Origin: Parafilimonas sp.
GTDB taxonomy: Bacteria > Bacteroidota > Bacteroidia > Chitinophagales > Chitinophagaceae
DNA length: 14,526 bases
Assembly: GCA_025927795.1 (NCBI GenBank)
Contig: JAICKT010000065.1
Location: 1 to 14,526, forward strand
Reading direction: 5' to 3'
This document shows, one piece after another, positions 7,059 through 13,779 of this stretch. The notes beneath the pieces were generated by a model. That model was not told the DNA's origin. It ran no database searches and saw only the letters and a program-made list of their open reading frames with translations. Made by a program: the position numbers and the translations under genes. Numbering within the stretch: position 1 is the stretch's first letter; each line of letters opens with the position of its first letter.

Positions 7059-8087
7059 TTACAAATTTTCTCTTACCATTTTTGCACCCTTCACCATGTT
7101 CGCTAATTTTTGTCTTGCAGCCCATCTCGCTGTTTGACTCAATCCGCAATCTGGTGCAACAGATAATTTTTCAGCAGGTACATATTTTAAACAACGCTCA
7201 ATTCTTTCTTTAACGTCCTGCGGTGTTTCGATGTAATAATTTTTTACATCAACAATACCAACAGACACATCCATCTTTTCTGCAAAAGGTTGCAACAGTT
7301 CTATCTCTGCAAATTCACGATTACTCATTTCAATATGAATTTCATCAACACTTAAATCGAGAAAGTTGGGTAACATAGGTTTAATACTTCTGTAACCAAC
7401 TGGTCGACCTTTAAAATTTCCAAAGCACATGTGCGTAGATAGCCTGCACTTTCCAACAATTGGTTTTACCGTTCTATTGAAAATATCAACAAATCGTTTT
7501 GTATCTTCTTTATATGCATAACAACTCATCGAAGGTTCATCAACCGTAATTTCTGTACAACCTGCTTCAACCAAATCTCCCAACTCTTTACTTATGATGG
7601 GCAACAGCGCTTCAGTAATTGCATACCTGTCTTTATATTGTTTATTGGGTAACAATCTTCCGCTTAATGTGTAAGGACCAGGCACACTTGTTTTAAGAAC
7701 GGGACCTTGCGGCGCTATTTTTTTTAAACGCAAAAATTCTTTCACGGCGCCTAAACCATTTGGTGCAACAAGTTCATCAACGATATCATTTTTTCCGCGC
7801 TGATCATGCGCAGGTGGCCCAAATTTTCTTGTTTCCGTTTCATTATTTTTTATCCCTTTTATATAACCATAAAAAGAAAGATTAAAATCAAGCCGTGTTT
7901 GTTCACCATCTGTTATTACATCAAGTCCCGATGCAACCTGGTCATGAACAGCAGCGATTACTGCATCTTCAATCATCTCTTCAATATCTGCCGCACCAAA
8001 ACTGCTTAGGTTTTGTGTTGCAAACTCAAGCCAGCCCGGAAAAGGATAACTGCCGATGACTGTTGTACGAATTGGAATTGGCTGCAT
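7059..8087 (-). CDS. Core MetE-like protein (cobalamin-independent methionine synthase C-terminal domain family)
   Basis: A 342-residue TIM-barrel protein matching only the C-terminal catalytic half of MetE; full MetE is about 750 aa. The opening TTVIGSYPFPGW (8-19) is the usual start of this domain. The zinc/thiol site appears complete: H219 and C221 (STHMCFGNF), E253 (HIEMSNRE) and C314 (APDCGLSQ). VDEPSM (182-187) carries the acidic residue that binds the homocysteine amino group in MetE. The C-terminal APDCGL...RWAARQKLANMV is characteristic. Without the N-terminal domain the methyl donor is probably not folylpolyglutamate in the MetE manner. Known short relatives include the folate-independent methionine synthases (MesA-MesD types) and alkyl-coenzyme-M-type thiol transferases. 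No MesX-like partner is visible. Repeats lie in the gaps on both sides. Family is sure; reaction is open. Confidence 0.85.
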   Translation of the reverse strand: MQPIPIRTTVIGSYPFPGWLEFATQNLSSFGAADIEEMIEDAVIAAVHDQVASGLDVITDGEQTRLDFNLSFYGYIKGIKNNETETRKFGPPAHDQRGKNDIVDELVAPNGLGAVKEFLRLKKIAPQGPVLKTSVPGPYTLSGRLLPNKQYKDRYAITEALLPIISKELGDLVEAGCTEITVDEPSMSCYAYKEDTKRFVDIFNRTVKPIVGKCRLSTHMCFGNFKGRPVGYRSIKPMLPNFLDLSVDEIHIEMSNREFAEIELLQPFAEKMDVSVGIVDVKNYYIETPQDVKERIERCLKYVPAEKLSVAPDCGLSQTARWAARQKLANMVKGAKMVRENL

Positions 8088-8141
8088 AAAATTTATTATT
8101 TTTTTAAATACACTTAATTTAAATATTCAATGTTCAATAAA

Positions 8142-8235
8142 CAACAATCAATATTCAATTAAATACAACAATGAAAAATTTTTTATTTACAAATTGAATA
8201 CAAGATGAGCATTGATTATTGAACATTGATTGTTG
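8142..8235. repeat. Imperfect palindrome between the MetE-like and SIS genes
   Basis: CAACAATCAATATTCAAT (8142-8159) and ATTGAACATTGATTGTTG (8218-8235) are reverse complements at 17 of 18 positions, with a 58-nt loop. Each arm is flanked by more partial copies of the same words (TTCAATGTTCAAT at 8127-8138, ATTGATTATTGAAC at 8211-8224), so the element looks built from repeated short words. The 8088-8273 gap contains no gene. The unit type is reminiscent of dispersed intergenic repeats in Bacteroidota. Confidence 0.65.
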
Positions 8236-8251
8236 AGGATTTTAATTTGCC

Positions 8252-8275
8252 ATTCACCATTGTCAATTCACGATT
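8252..8275. repeat. Short direct repeat of ATTCACSATT overlapping a stop codon
   Basis: ATTCACCATT (8252-8261) and ATTCACGATT (8266-8275) differ at one base, and the second copy overlaps the SIS-gene stop codon (8274-8276 on the minus strand). ATTCAC-word repeats of this kind are frequent in intergenic DNA of Bacteroidota. Two copies are weak evidence on their own. Confidence 0.4.
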
Positions 8276-9056
8276 AATCTTTTCCAACATTTTTATATAA
8301 CTCCGCCAAACGATGTGCGTGTTCATCGTAAGCACTTTCAAATAATTCTTTTGCTTTTTCATCGCCTGCAATTGCAGATGCAGTAAGCACTTTTGGTGGC
8401 TGACCTGCTTCTGTTAATAATCTTGCAACTTCAGCTTTAATTGAATTTATAATCATAACACTGCCAACTGTTGAACCAGGCGATACAGGTGTTTGCAAAT
8501 TTTCAATCGTGATCATTGAATCGCCAACCGGTGCACCGCTGTCTAAAATAAGGTCTGCAAAGTCAGTCAGTTTTTTTCCATCACTTCTTTTGCTTTTACT
8601 TTTTTCTGAATGTGCTTTTGTTACAAGCGCAACAACTTTAATTGCTTTCTGCTGAAACAATTCAGCCATTTCAATCGGAACAATATTACATCCGCTTGAA
8701 GAAACAACCAGCGCTGTATCTTTTTTATCAATACTGAAATTTCTAAGAATGCGTTCTGCAAGTCCTGAAACATTTTCAAGAAACATTGCCTGCCGCTGAC
8801 CATTTGCACCAACAACGTTGTTATGATAAGTGAGCGATAATTCAACAATTGGATTAAAGCCGGGAAACGAACCATAACGCGGCCACATTTCTTCAACCAT
8901 AATCCTGCTGTGCCCTGTACCAAATACATGTACTACTCTTCCTGCCAAAATACTTTCAGCAAACCAACTTGCAGCTTTTGCAATATTTTGTTGTTGTGCT
9001 TCTATTGTATCTGCAATCTCTCTGCATTTATCTATGTAAGTTTTTATAAAGTTCAT
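8274..9056 (-). CDS. UPF0309 SIS-domain sugar-phosphate protein
   Basis: A 260-residue cytosolic protein of the UPF0309 family, a SIS (sugar isomerase) fold that binds phosphosugars. The phosphate-binding features are visible: VVHVFGTGHSR (41-51) as the first strand and loop, VVSSSGCN (117-124) as the Ser-rich loop, and the GAPVGDS (174-180) and SPGSTVGSVM (192-201) segments typical of this branch. Length is normal. Family members occur beside amino-sugar genes (one was named from a nagA 3' region in Vibrio), and their reaction is not established. Here the gene starts 12 nt after the stop of the ROK kinase, so the two are almost certainly one transcript, suggesting kinase product and SIS substrate are linked. 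Isomerase, etherase-type lyase or phosphosugar sensor are all possible. Confidence 0.85.
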   Translation of the reverse strand: MNFIKTYIDKCREIADTIEAQQQNIAKAASWFAESILAGRVVHVFGTGHSRIMVEEMWPRYGSFPGFNPIVELSLTYHNNVVGANGQRQAMFLENVSGLAERILRNFSIDKKDTALVVSSSGCNIVPIEMAELFQQKAIKVVALVTKAHSEKSKSKRSDGKKLTDFADLILDSGAPVGDSMITIENLQTPVSPGSTVGSVMIINSIKAEVARLLTEAGQPPKVLTASAIAGDEKAKELFESAYDEHAHRLAELYKNVGKD

Positions 9057-9068
9057 TCAAAAAAAATT

Positions 9069-9962
9069 TTATTCATTCTTCGACAGCGCAAAACACGCTG
9101 CGCCAATTGCGCCAGCCATATCACCAAATTGCGCTTTTAAAATATTACATCTGTTGCCGCCGGGTCGCCATTCATACTGAAATAAAAAATCTTCCAGTGG
9201 CTCAAACAAATCATTGCCTGCTTCTGTAATTCCGCCACCAAGAATAATACATTCCGGTGAAAGTATGTTAATCACAGATGCCATTCCTATCGCCAGTTTT
9301 TTTACAGAAGTTAACCAAATAAATTTTGCATCATCATCCCCATTTTTATATGCCTGCAACAATGCATGCGTATCATTAAATTTTCCTTCTGATCTTTTTT
9401 GAATGGTACAATTTCCAATCGCATCTTCCAATGCACCCGGCATGCCTGTAATATCAGGATCACCTTGATGATCAATTACGATATGACCAATATGCCCCGC
9501 TTTCTGAAAATTTCCCTGGTAAGGCTTTCCATCAATCAATATTGCGCCACCAACACCGGTTCCTAAAGTAAGCAACACAACATTTTTTTTATCTTTTGCA
9601 ACGCCCAGTTTTGCTTCAGCCATTAATGCAGCAACGGCATCATTAATTATCCATGTTTTATAATTTAGAAATGATGACCACTCAAAATTTTCTAATCCCT
9701 GCAAACGACCGGGCATGTATGCAATCACAGCGTTTTTTTCATTTGGAATTCCCGGCGCAGAAATACCAATTATAAAATCAGTTGAATTTATTTTTTGCTT
9801 CAGTTCATTCACAGCGTTTTGAATTGCCTCTTTCCATGTTGTATCATCAGCATGATCAATCGGAAAATATAATTGATGTAAAACATTTCCATTTTCATCT
9901 AATGCAACTGCCTTCGTTCTTGTGCCGCCTAAATCAATTCCTATGGCTATTTTATTACTCAT
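9069..9962 (-). CDS. ROK-family sugar kinase lacking the zinc cysteines
   Basis: A cytosolic ATP-dependent sugar kinase of the ROK family (297 aa from the ATG at 9962). The start is chosen there because MSNKIAIGIDLGGTRTKA begins the ATP-binding strand directly. The frame stays open to 10013, but that extension reads through the palindromic repeat at 9973-10025. The phosphate loop DLGGTRTK (10-17), catalytic D108 in IINDAV with N107, and LGTGVGG (133-139) are intact. The ROK zinc motif CxCGxxGCxE is absent: the region reads HQGDPDITGMPGALED (165-180), keeping only the final Glu (E179). The usual GE(I/L)GH sugar-binding element reads GHIGH (156-160), so Glu is replaced by His157. Sugar specificity is therefore likely unusual. 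It lies 12 nt upstream of the SIS gene and 66 nt downstream of the SDR gene. Confidence 0.87.
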   Translation of the reverse strand: MSNKIAIGIDLGGTRTKAVALDENGNVLHQLYFPIDHADDTTWKEAIQNAVNELKQKINSTDFIIGISAPGIPNEKNAVIAYMPGRLQGLENFEWSSFLNYKTWIINDAVAALMAEAKLGVAKDKKNVVLLTLGTGVGGAILIDGKPYQGNFQKAGHIGHIVIDHQGDPDITGMPGALEDAIGNCTIQKRSEGKFNDTHALLQAYKNGDDDAKFIWLTSVKKLAIGMASVINILSPECIILGGGITEAGNDLFEPLEDFLFQYEWRPGGNRCNILKAQFGDMAGAIGAACFALSKNE

Positions 9963-9972
9963 TATATTCTTT

Positions 9973-10025
9973 GTGAGAAGTGAGATGTGAGATTTACTTC
10001 TCACCTCTAACATCTTACTTCTTAC
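9973..10025. repeat. Imperfect palindrome between the ROK and SDR genes
   Basis: GTGAGAAGTGAGATGTGAGA (9973-9992) and TCTAACATCTTACTTCTTAC (10006-10025) are reverse complements at 17 of 20 positions with a 13-nt loop. The element fills nearly the whole gap between the two genes and was partly inside the extended ROK reading frame. GTGAGAAGTGAGATGTGAGA-type words recur between genes in Bacteroidota, in my recollection. A stable mRNA hairpin between two co-directional genes could set their relative expression. Confidence 0.7.
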
Positions 10026-10028
10026 GTT

Positions 10029-10817
10029 TTAATATTGTCCTTCGGAAATAGACCATCCCCCATCAACAGCAAATACTTGTCCTGTTATAAATTTTGAGTG
10101 ATCAGATAATAAAAAAATCGCAGCACCATCTGCATCTTCAGGCACACCAATTCTTCCGTTATCCAATGGTTGTTTTGTTTTAATGAATTGCATTATCGCA
10201 TCATCATTTGTTGCCCGTTGGGACATTGGTGTTTCAATTAATGATGGCGCAATTACATTTATACGAATATTATATTGTGCATAATAAGCTGCTGTTGCTT
10301 TTGAAAAACCAATCACTGCAGATTTTGCCGCAGCATAAGCATGTGTTGAAAAATATTTTGGAGAAGGAGAGAAGCCAAGCACAGAACTCATGTTTAAAAT
10401 AACACCGCTTTGTTTTTTCTCCATAAAATATTTAACGGCTGCACGATTAGAAAACATTAATGATGTGAGATTAAGCTGTAAAGTTTTTTCCCAACCTTCA
10501 GTTGTTAATTCATGCAAAGCTCCATCACCAAATTTTCTGCCACTTCCACCCGCAACATGATATAATCCATCGAAGCCGCCGAACTTTTCTGCACAAAATT
10601 GAATCGCTTTTTCAGCAGTCGTTTCATTTGTTGCATCGCCTTCAATCGCAAAACCATTGTCGCCGAATTTTTTATTTGCTTCATTAATATGTTCAGCATT
10701 TCTTCCAACAGCAATCACTTTTGCGCCTTCTTCAATACAAGCCAGTGCAGCAGATAAACCCATGCCCGCAGTTCCTCCGATAATTATAAGTTTTTTATTT
10801 ACAAGCCAGTCCTTCAT
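10029..10817 (-). CDS. Short-chain dehydrogenase/reductase (SDR)
   Basis: A 262-residue classical SDR, an NAD(P)-dependent oxidoreductase with a Rossmann fold, acting in the cytosol as a dimer or tetramer. The nucleotide-binding glycine motif GGTAGMG is at residues 14-20, N116 (LQLNLTS) is the structural/catalytic Asn, S144/S145 lies in NMSSVLG, and the catalytic pair Y161 and K165 is in YAAAKSA. The C-terminal FAVDGGWSISEGQY is characteristic of this subfamily. VGRN (37-40) at the end of the second strand includes Arg, which favours NADP(H), though this is only suggestive. It is the first gene of the minus-strand run, and its upstream region (10818-11007) is a divergent promoter region with a palindrome at 10903-10917. 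The substrate is likely a sugar-derived or secondary alcohol, inferred only from the ROK and SIS neighbours. Confidence 0.88.
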   Translation of the reverse strand: MKDWLVNKKLIIIGGTAGMGLSAALACIEEGAKVIAVGRNAEHINEANKKFGDNGFAIEGDATNETTAEKAIQFCAEKFGGFDGLYHVAGGSGRKFGDGALHELTTEGWEKTLQLNLTSLMFSNRAAVKYFMEKKQSGVILNMSSVLGFSPSPKYFSTHAYAAAKSAVIGFSKATAAYYAQYNIRINVIAPSLIETPMSQRATNDDAIMQFIKTKQPLDNGRIGVPEDADGAAIFLLSDHSKFITGQVFAVDGGWSISEGQY

Positions 10818-10841
10818 TAATTTAAAAAGGGTGAAATTAAA

Positions 10842-10908
10842 TATTCTGCCTTATAAATTTGGTTCAATCACACTTAACAAATCATACAAAATATTTTCAG
10901 GCAGAATA
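10842..10908. repeat. Inverted repeat in the divergent promoter region
   Basis: TATTCTGCC (10842-10850) and GGCAGAATA (10900-10908) are exact 9-bp reverse complements with a 49-nt loop. They lie 25 bp upstream of the SDR start. The right arm overlaps the 15-bp palindrome at 10903-10917, so the GAATA/TATTC word occurs three times in 75 bp. This would fit repeated half-sites for one regulator. Confidence 0.45.
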
Positions 10909-10917
10909 CGGTATTCT
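10903..10917. promoter_or_regulatory. Candidate operator, perfect palindrome between divergent genes
   Basis: AGAATAC (10903-10909) and GTATTCT (10911-10917) are exact reverse complements around one base (G10910). It lies in the 190-bp region between the SDR gene (minus) and the small hypothetical gene (plus), about 86 bp and 90 bp from each start. A 7-bp-arm palindrome in this position is what a dimeric repressor or activator site would look like, but no regulator gene is adjacent. Confidence 0.4.
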
Positions 10918-11007
10918 TTAAACGAATCAAAATTTGTTATTAAACCATGTTATCAACATAATATTCACGGGACTAAATTCTTGTTGGTAAAGCAATAATT
11001 TCATAAG

Positions 11008-11277
11008 ATGAAACTGTATGAATTCAACTTATTAAATACAGAGGAAAAAGTTGAAACAATTAAATCAAAGGCTGCTTATATCGGAGAACGTAAGGAAGAA
11101 AAATACACTTTCAAGCTTTACCAGATTGATAATTTCTATGTTGAGGAAAAATGGCATACAGCATTTAATGAAAGAAGAAAAATATTATCCTTCATGTCGA
11201 TAAACGGGCTTCAGCCTTATTTAGAGGTAATTGATATAACTTCTTTGCTGGTCTCTGCAAATAACAGCGACAAGTAA
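11008..11277 (+). CDS. Small hypothetical protein, 89 aa
   Basis: No named family recognised. The protein is soluble, with no signal peptide, and has an alpha-beta pattern: a short strand MKLYEFNLL, a helix TEEKVETIKSKAAYI (11-25), strands KYTFKLYQIDNFYVEEKWH (32-50), then an amphipathic segment with the SFMSINGLQPYLEVIDI (61-77) ending. The MKLYEF...YQIDNFYVEE...LQPYLEVIDI arrangement resembles small uncharacterised proteins I associate with Bacteroidota. It opens the plus-strand run, divergent from the SDR gene, and sits 63 nt before the DinB-like gene, so co-transcription is possible. The ATG at 11008 is the first start in frame and is preceded by A/T-rich DNA without a clear ribosome-binding site. 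Confidence 0.65.
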   Translation: MKLYEFNLLNTEEKVETIKSKAAYIGERKEEKYTFKLYQIDNFYVEEKWHTAFNERRKILSFMSINGLQPYLEVIDITSLLVSANNSDK

Positions 11278-11340
11278 CTCCTTTCGAAATTTTGTTCATA
11301 ACAATTATAATTCAGGCATTGTTACATTTGCTTGAATAAA

Positions 11341-11856
11341 ATGATTCTTATGAATACTTATTCTTATGCCGAAACATTTTTAAAAGAATTAAATTCAGAA
11401 ATACCTTCTACACGCAAATGTCTTGAGCGCATTCCTGAAAATTTATTCGATTATAAACCGCATGAAAAATCAATGACACTTGGTTATCTTGCTTTACTCG
11501 TGGCGGAAATACCAAAATGGATAAGCGTTTCCGTTGAAGAAAATGAAATTGATTTTGCAACGTTTAAACATTTTCAGCCGGCAAACACACAAGAACTCGT
11601 AAATCATTTTGATGAAAATATAAAGGGGACACAAAAGGCATTGCAAAATGCAACGCAGGAAACGCTTTCGAAAGATTTTGTTTTAAAAGCGAATGGCAAA
11701 GTATTATTCAGCCAGCCAATTATAGAAAGTATTCCTTCCACACTAAATCATTGGGTGCATCATCGCGGGCAGTTAACAGTTTATATGCGATTAAACAATA
11801 TTGCTGTGCCGTCTATTTATGGGCCTTCTGCTGATGATAACCAATTTCGTTCATAA
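11341..11856 (+). CDS. DinB-like four-helix-bundle protein
   Basis: About 171 residues, a DinB/YfiT-like fold protein (DUF1569/DUF664-type). Members are often metal-dependent, some transferring thiols such as bacillithiol or mycothiol; function here is unknown. The last-helix signature NHWVHHRGQL (139-148, counted from a TTG codon at 11332) is present, giving two of the usual His ligands. At the usual first-ligand position in the second helix, LxxH, the sequence reads LALLVAEIPKW with Leu (L56), so the metal triad seems incomplete. The start is uncertain: an open TTG at 11332, ATG at 11341 and ATG at 11350 are all possible; the last would begin MNTYSYAETFLKEL, matching the usual start of the first helix. 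It precedes the serine hydrolase gene by 49 nt, on the same strand. Confidence 0.8.
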   Translation: MILMNTYSYAETFLKELNSEIPSTRKCLERIPENLFDYKPHEKSMTLGYLALLVAEIPKWISVSVEENEIDFATFKHFQPANTQELVNHFDENIKGTQKALQNATQETLSKDFVLKANGKVLFSQPIIESIPSTLNHWVHHRGQLTVYMRLNNIAVPSIYGPSADDNQFRS

Positions 11857-11905
11857 AAAATTATACTTAAATAATAGCTGAATATTTATTCACTAAAAAT
11901 AAATT

Positions 11906-13177
11906 ATGAAAACATTTTACCAAATCGTATTGCTTATTTTTTTATCGAATGTGTTTTCCTGTTCAAATGCGCAAACCATAAAAACATCGGGTGCTCAGCT
12001 TGCTTCGGTAGATTATAAGCGCCTTGCAAATATTGATACACTTATTAATGGTTATGTAAGCCGCGACTGGGTAAAAGGCGTTGTAACTATTGTTGTAAAA
12101 GACGGGCAGGTTGTTCAAAACAAAGCGTATGGTTACAGTGATGCTGAAACAAAAAAACTGATGCAGCCGAACAGCATTTTCCGCATTGCATCACAAACAA
12201 AAGCAATTGTAAGTACAGGCATTTTAATTTTATATGATGAAGGAAAACTTTCTTTATACGATCCCGTTTCAAAATACATTCCTGAGTTTGCGCATGAAAC
12301 AGTGCTCGATAGTTTTCACATGAGTGATACTACTTATACAACTGTTCCTGCAAAACGAGATATCACTATAAAAGATTTATTAACGCATACTTCGGGTATT
12401 GATTATCCTGAAATTGGAACCGATAAAATGAAAGCGATATATGCAAAAGCAGGCTTGCGTGCAGGCATGGGTGTTATAAATGATAATTTGATTGATGACA
12501 TGAAGAAGTTGGGGAAATTACCATTAGCTTTTCAGCCGGGCGAGCAATGGCGTTATGGATTAAGCATTGATGTGTTAGGTGCCGTGATTGAAGTAATAAG
12601 CGGCGAAAGTCTTGAAGAATTTCTGCATAAAAATATCTTTGAACCATTAGGTATGAAAGACACATGGTTCAATTTACCGCAAAACGAATATGATCGTCTT
12701 ACTACTGTTTATACCGAAGATTCATTGCATCATATAATTCCATGGAGCAAAACTCATCTGAACATCGATCCTGATTATCCAAAAATTACCCATCAATATT
12801 TTTCTGGCGGTGCGGGTTTATCTTCAACTGCTTTTGATTATGCAGTTTTTTTGCAGATGATAATGAATGGCGGAACATACAATGGCAAAACCATTCTTTC
12901 AAAACGTACAACTGAAATGATGTTGCATCCGCAACTTGATTTTCTTTTCAATGGTAAAAATAATTTTGGATTGGGCTTTGAAATCGTTACCGATAAAGGC
13001 AGTGCAGATGGCAGTCGTAATGCCGGCACTTTCGATTGGGGCGGATATTTCGGCACAACCTATTGGGCAGATCCGAAAGAACATTTGATTTGTTTGATTA
13101 TGACGCAGCAAACACCTAATTCGCATTATCAATTATCTTCTCAGTTTGAACAATTGGTGTATGCGAGCTTAAAATAA
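11906..13177 (+). CDS. Class C beta-lactamase-like serine hydrolase, exported
   Basis: A 423-residue exported serine hydrolase of the beta-lactamase/DD-peptidase fold (EstB/LovD/AmpC-like family). Residues 1-23 form a signal peptide. C19 in VFSC could be a lipobox cysteine, making it a lipoprotein, but Phe at -2 is atypical, so signal peptidase I cleavage is also possible. The nucleophile motif SxxK is S96-Q-T-K99; the Tyr of the second motif is Y217 in PGEQWRYGLS. In place of KTG, DWGGYFGTTYWADP (377-390) supplies the W-G-G element common in the esterase branch. This composition favours an esterase, peptidase or transesterase over a true beta-lactamase. It lies 49 nt after the DinB-like gene and 4 nt before the TMEM175 gene, and no BlaI-type TACG/CGTA dyad precedes it. 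Confidence 0.88.
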   Translation: MKTFYQIVLLIFLSNVFSCSNAQTIKTSGAQLASVDYKRLANIDTLINGYVSRDWVKGVVTIVVKDGQVVQNKAYGYSDAETKKLMQPNSIFRIASQTKAIVSTGILILYDEGKLSLYDPVSKYIPEFAHETVLDSFHMSDTTYTTVPAKRDITIKDLLTHTSGIDYPEIGTDKMKAIYAKAGLRAGMGVINDNLIDDMKKLGKLPLAFQPGEQWRYGLSIDVLGAVIEVISGESLEEFLHKNIFEPLGMKDTWFNLPQNEYDRLTTVYTEDSLHHIIPWSKTHLNIDPDYPKITHQYFSGGAGLSSTAFDYAVFLQMIMNGGTYNGKTILSKRTTEMMLHPQLDFLFNGKNNFGLGFEIVTDKGSADGSRNAGTFDWGGYFGTTYWADPKEHLICLIMTQQTPNSHYQLSSQFEQLVYASLK

Positions 13178-13181
13178 TTGC

Positions 13182-13760
13182 ATGGGAAAAACAAGGCTTG
13201 AAGCATTTAGCGATGGCGTAATTGCTATCATCATTACTATTATGGTGCTTGAATTAAAAGTGCCTGAAGGAGCAGATTGGAATGCATTAAAATCTGAAAG
13301 CCACATGCTTTTAAATTATGCAATAAGCTTTGCATTAATCGGCATTTATTGGAATAATCATCATCATTTACTGCACACGGTTAAACATGTAAGCTCAGGA
13401 ATTATGTGGGCAAATCTTAATCTTCTATTCTGGCTTTCGCTAATACCTTTTGATACGGCATGGATGGGTGAAAATCATAAGCAACCTCTTCCTGTTGCGT
13501 TTTATGCACTGCTGCTTGCTGTGTGCGGATTATCATATACCATCTTGCAAAAAATAATTGCAGCTTGCCATAAAGACCAGCCAGAGTTAAAAGAAGTAAT
13601 GAGACGACAAAAACAAAAAGGAATTTTATCAGTAGCTTTTTATATTGCTGCAATACCATTAGCCTATTTAAATACATCTATTTCAATTTTACTGTTTGTT
13701 GCGGTTGCAGTAACATGGTTTATTCCTGATAAAAAAATTGAAAGCTTACAAGATGAATAA
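13182..13760 (+). CDS. TMEM175-family potassium channel protein (DUF1211)
   Basis: A 192-residue inner-membrane protein with about six hydrophobic segments (roughly 7-25, 42-57, 72-92, 104-125, 148-163, 165-181). The N-terminal signature RLEAFSDGVIAI, with RxxxFSDG at residues 5-12, is the TMEM175 (DUF1211) selectivity-helix motif, and WNNHHHLLH (57-65) also fits the family. Bacterial members are single-repeat subunits that form tetrameric K+ channels; length is normal. The start is 4 nt after the serine hydrolase stop, so translation is probably coupled. Whether the hydrolase and the channel share a role is unknown. Family assignment is firm; ion selectivity in this protein is inferred. Confidence 0.88.
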   Translation: MGKTRLEAFSDGVIAIIITIMVLELKVPEGADWNALKSESHMLLNYAISFALIGIYWNNHHHLLHTVKHVSSGIMWANLNLLFWLSLIPFDTAWMGENHKQPLPVAFYALLLAVCGLSYTILQKIIAACHKDQPELKEVMRRQKQKGILSVAFYIAAIPLAYLNTSISILLFVAVAVTWFIPDKKIESLQDE

Positions 13761-13779
13761 TGTGCTAATTAAAAAGTGG

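Noticed and set aside
8088..8273. CRISPR-like array
   Set aside because: Repeated words are short, irregular and inverted relative to each other, with no equal spacers and no cas genes.
9963..10013. N-terminal extension of the ROK gene (17 extra residues)
   Set aside because: The extension is encoded by the palindromic repeat, and the ROK ATP-binding strand begins right after the ATG at 9962.
376..13177. BlaI/M56 pair controlling the beta-lactamase-like gene at 11906
   Set aside because: The genes are about 10 kb apart with unrelated genes between them, and no TACG/CGTA dyad precedes 11906. The hydrolase also looks more like an esterase branch than a beta-lactamase.
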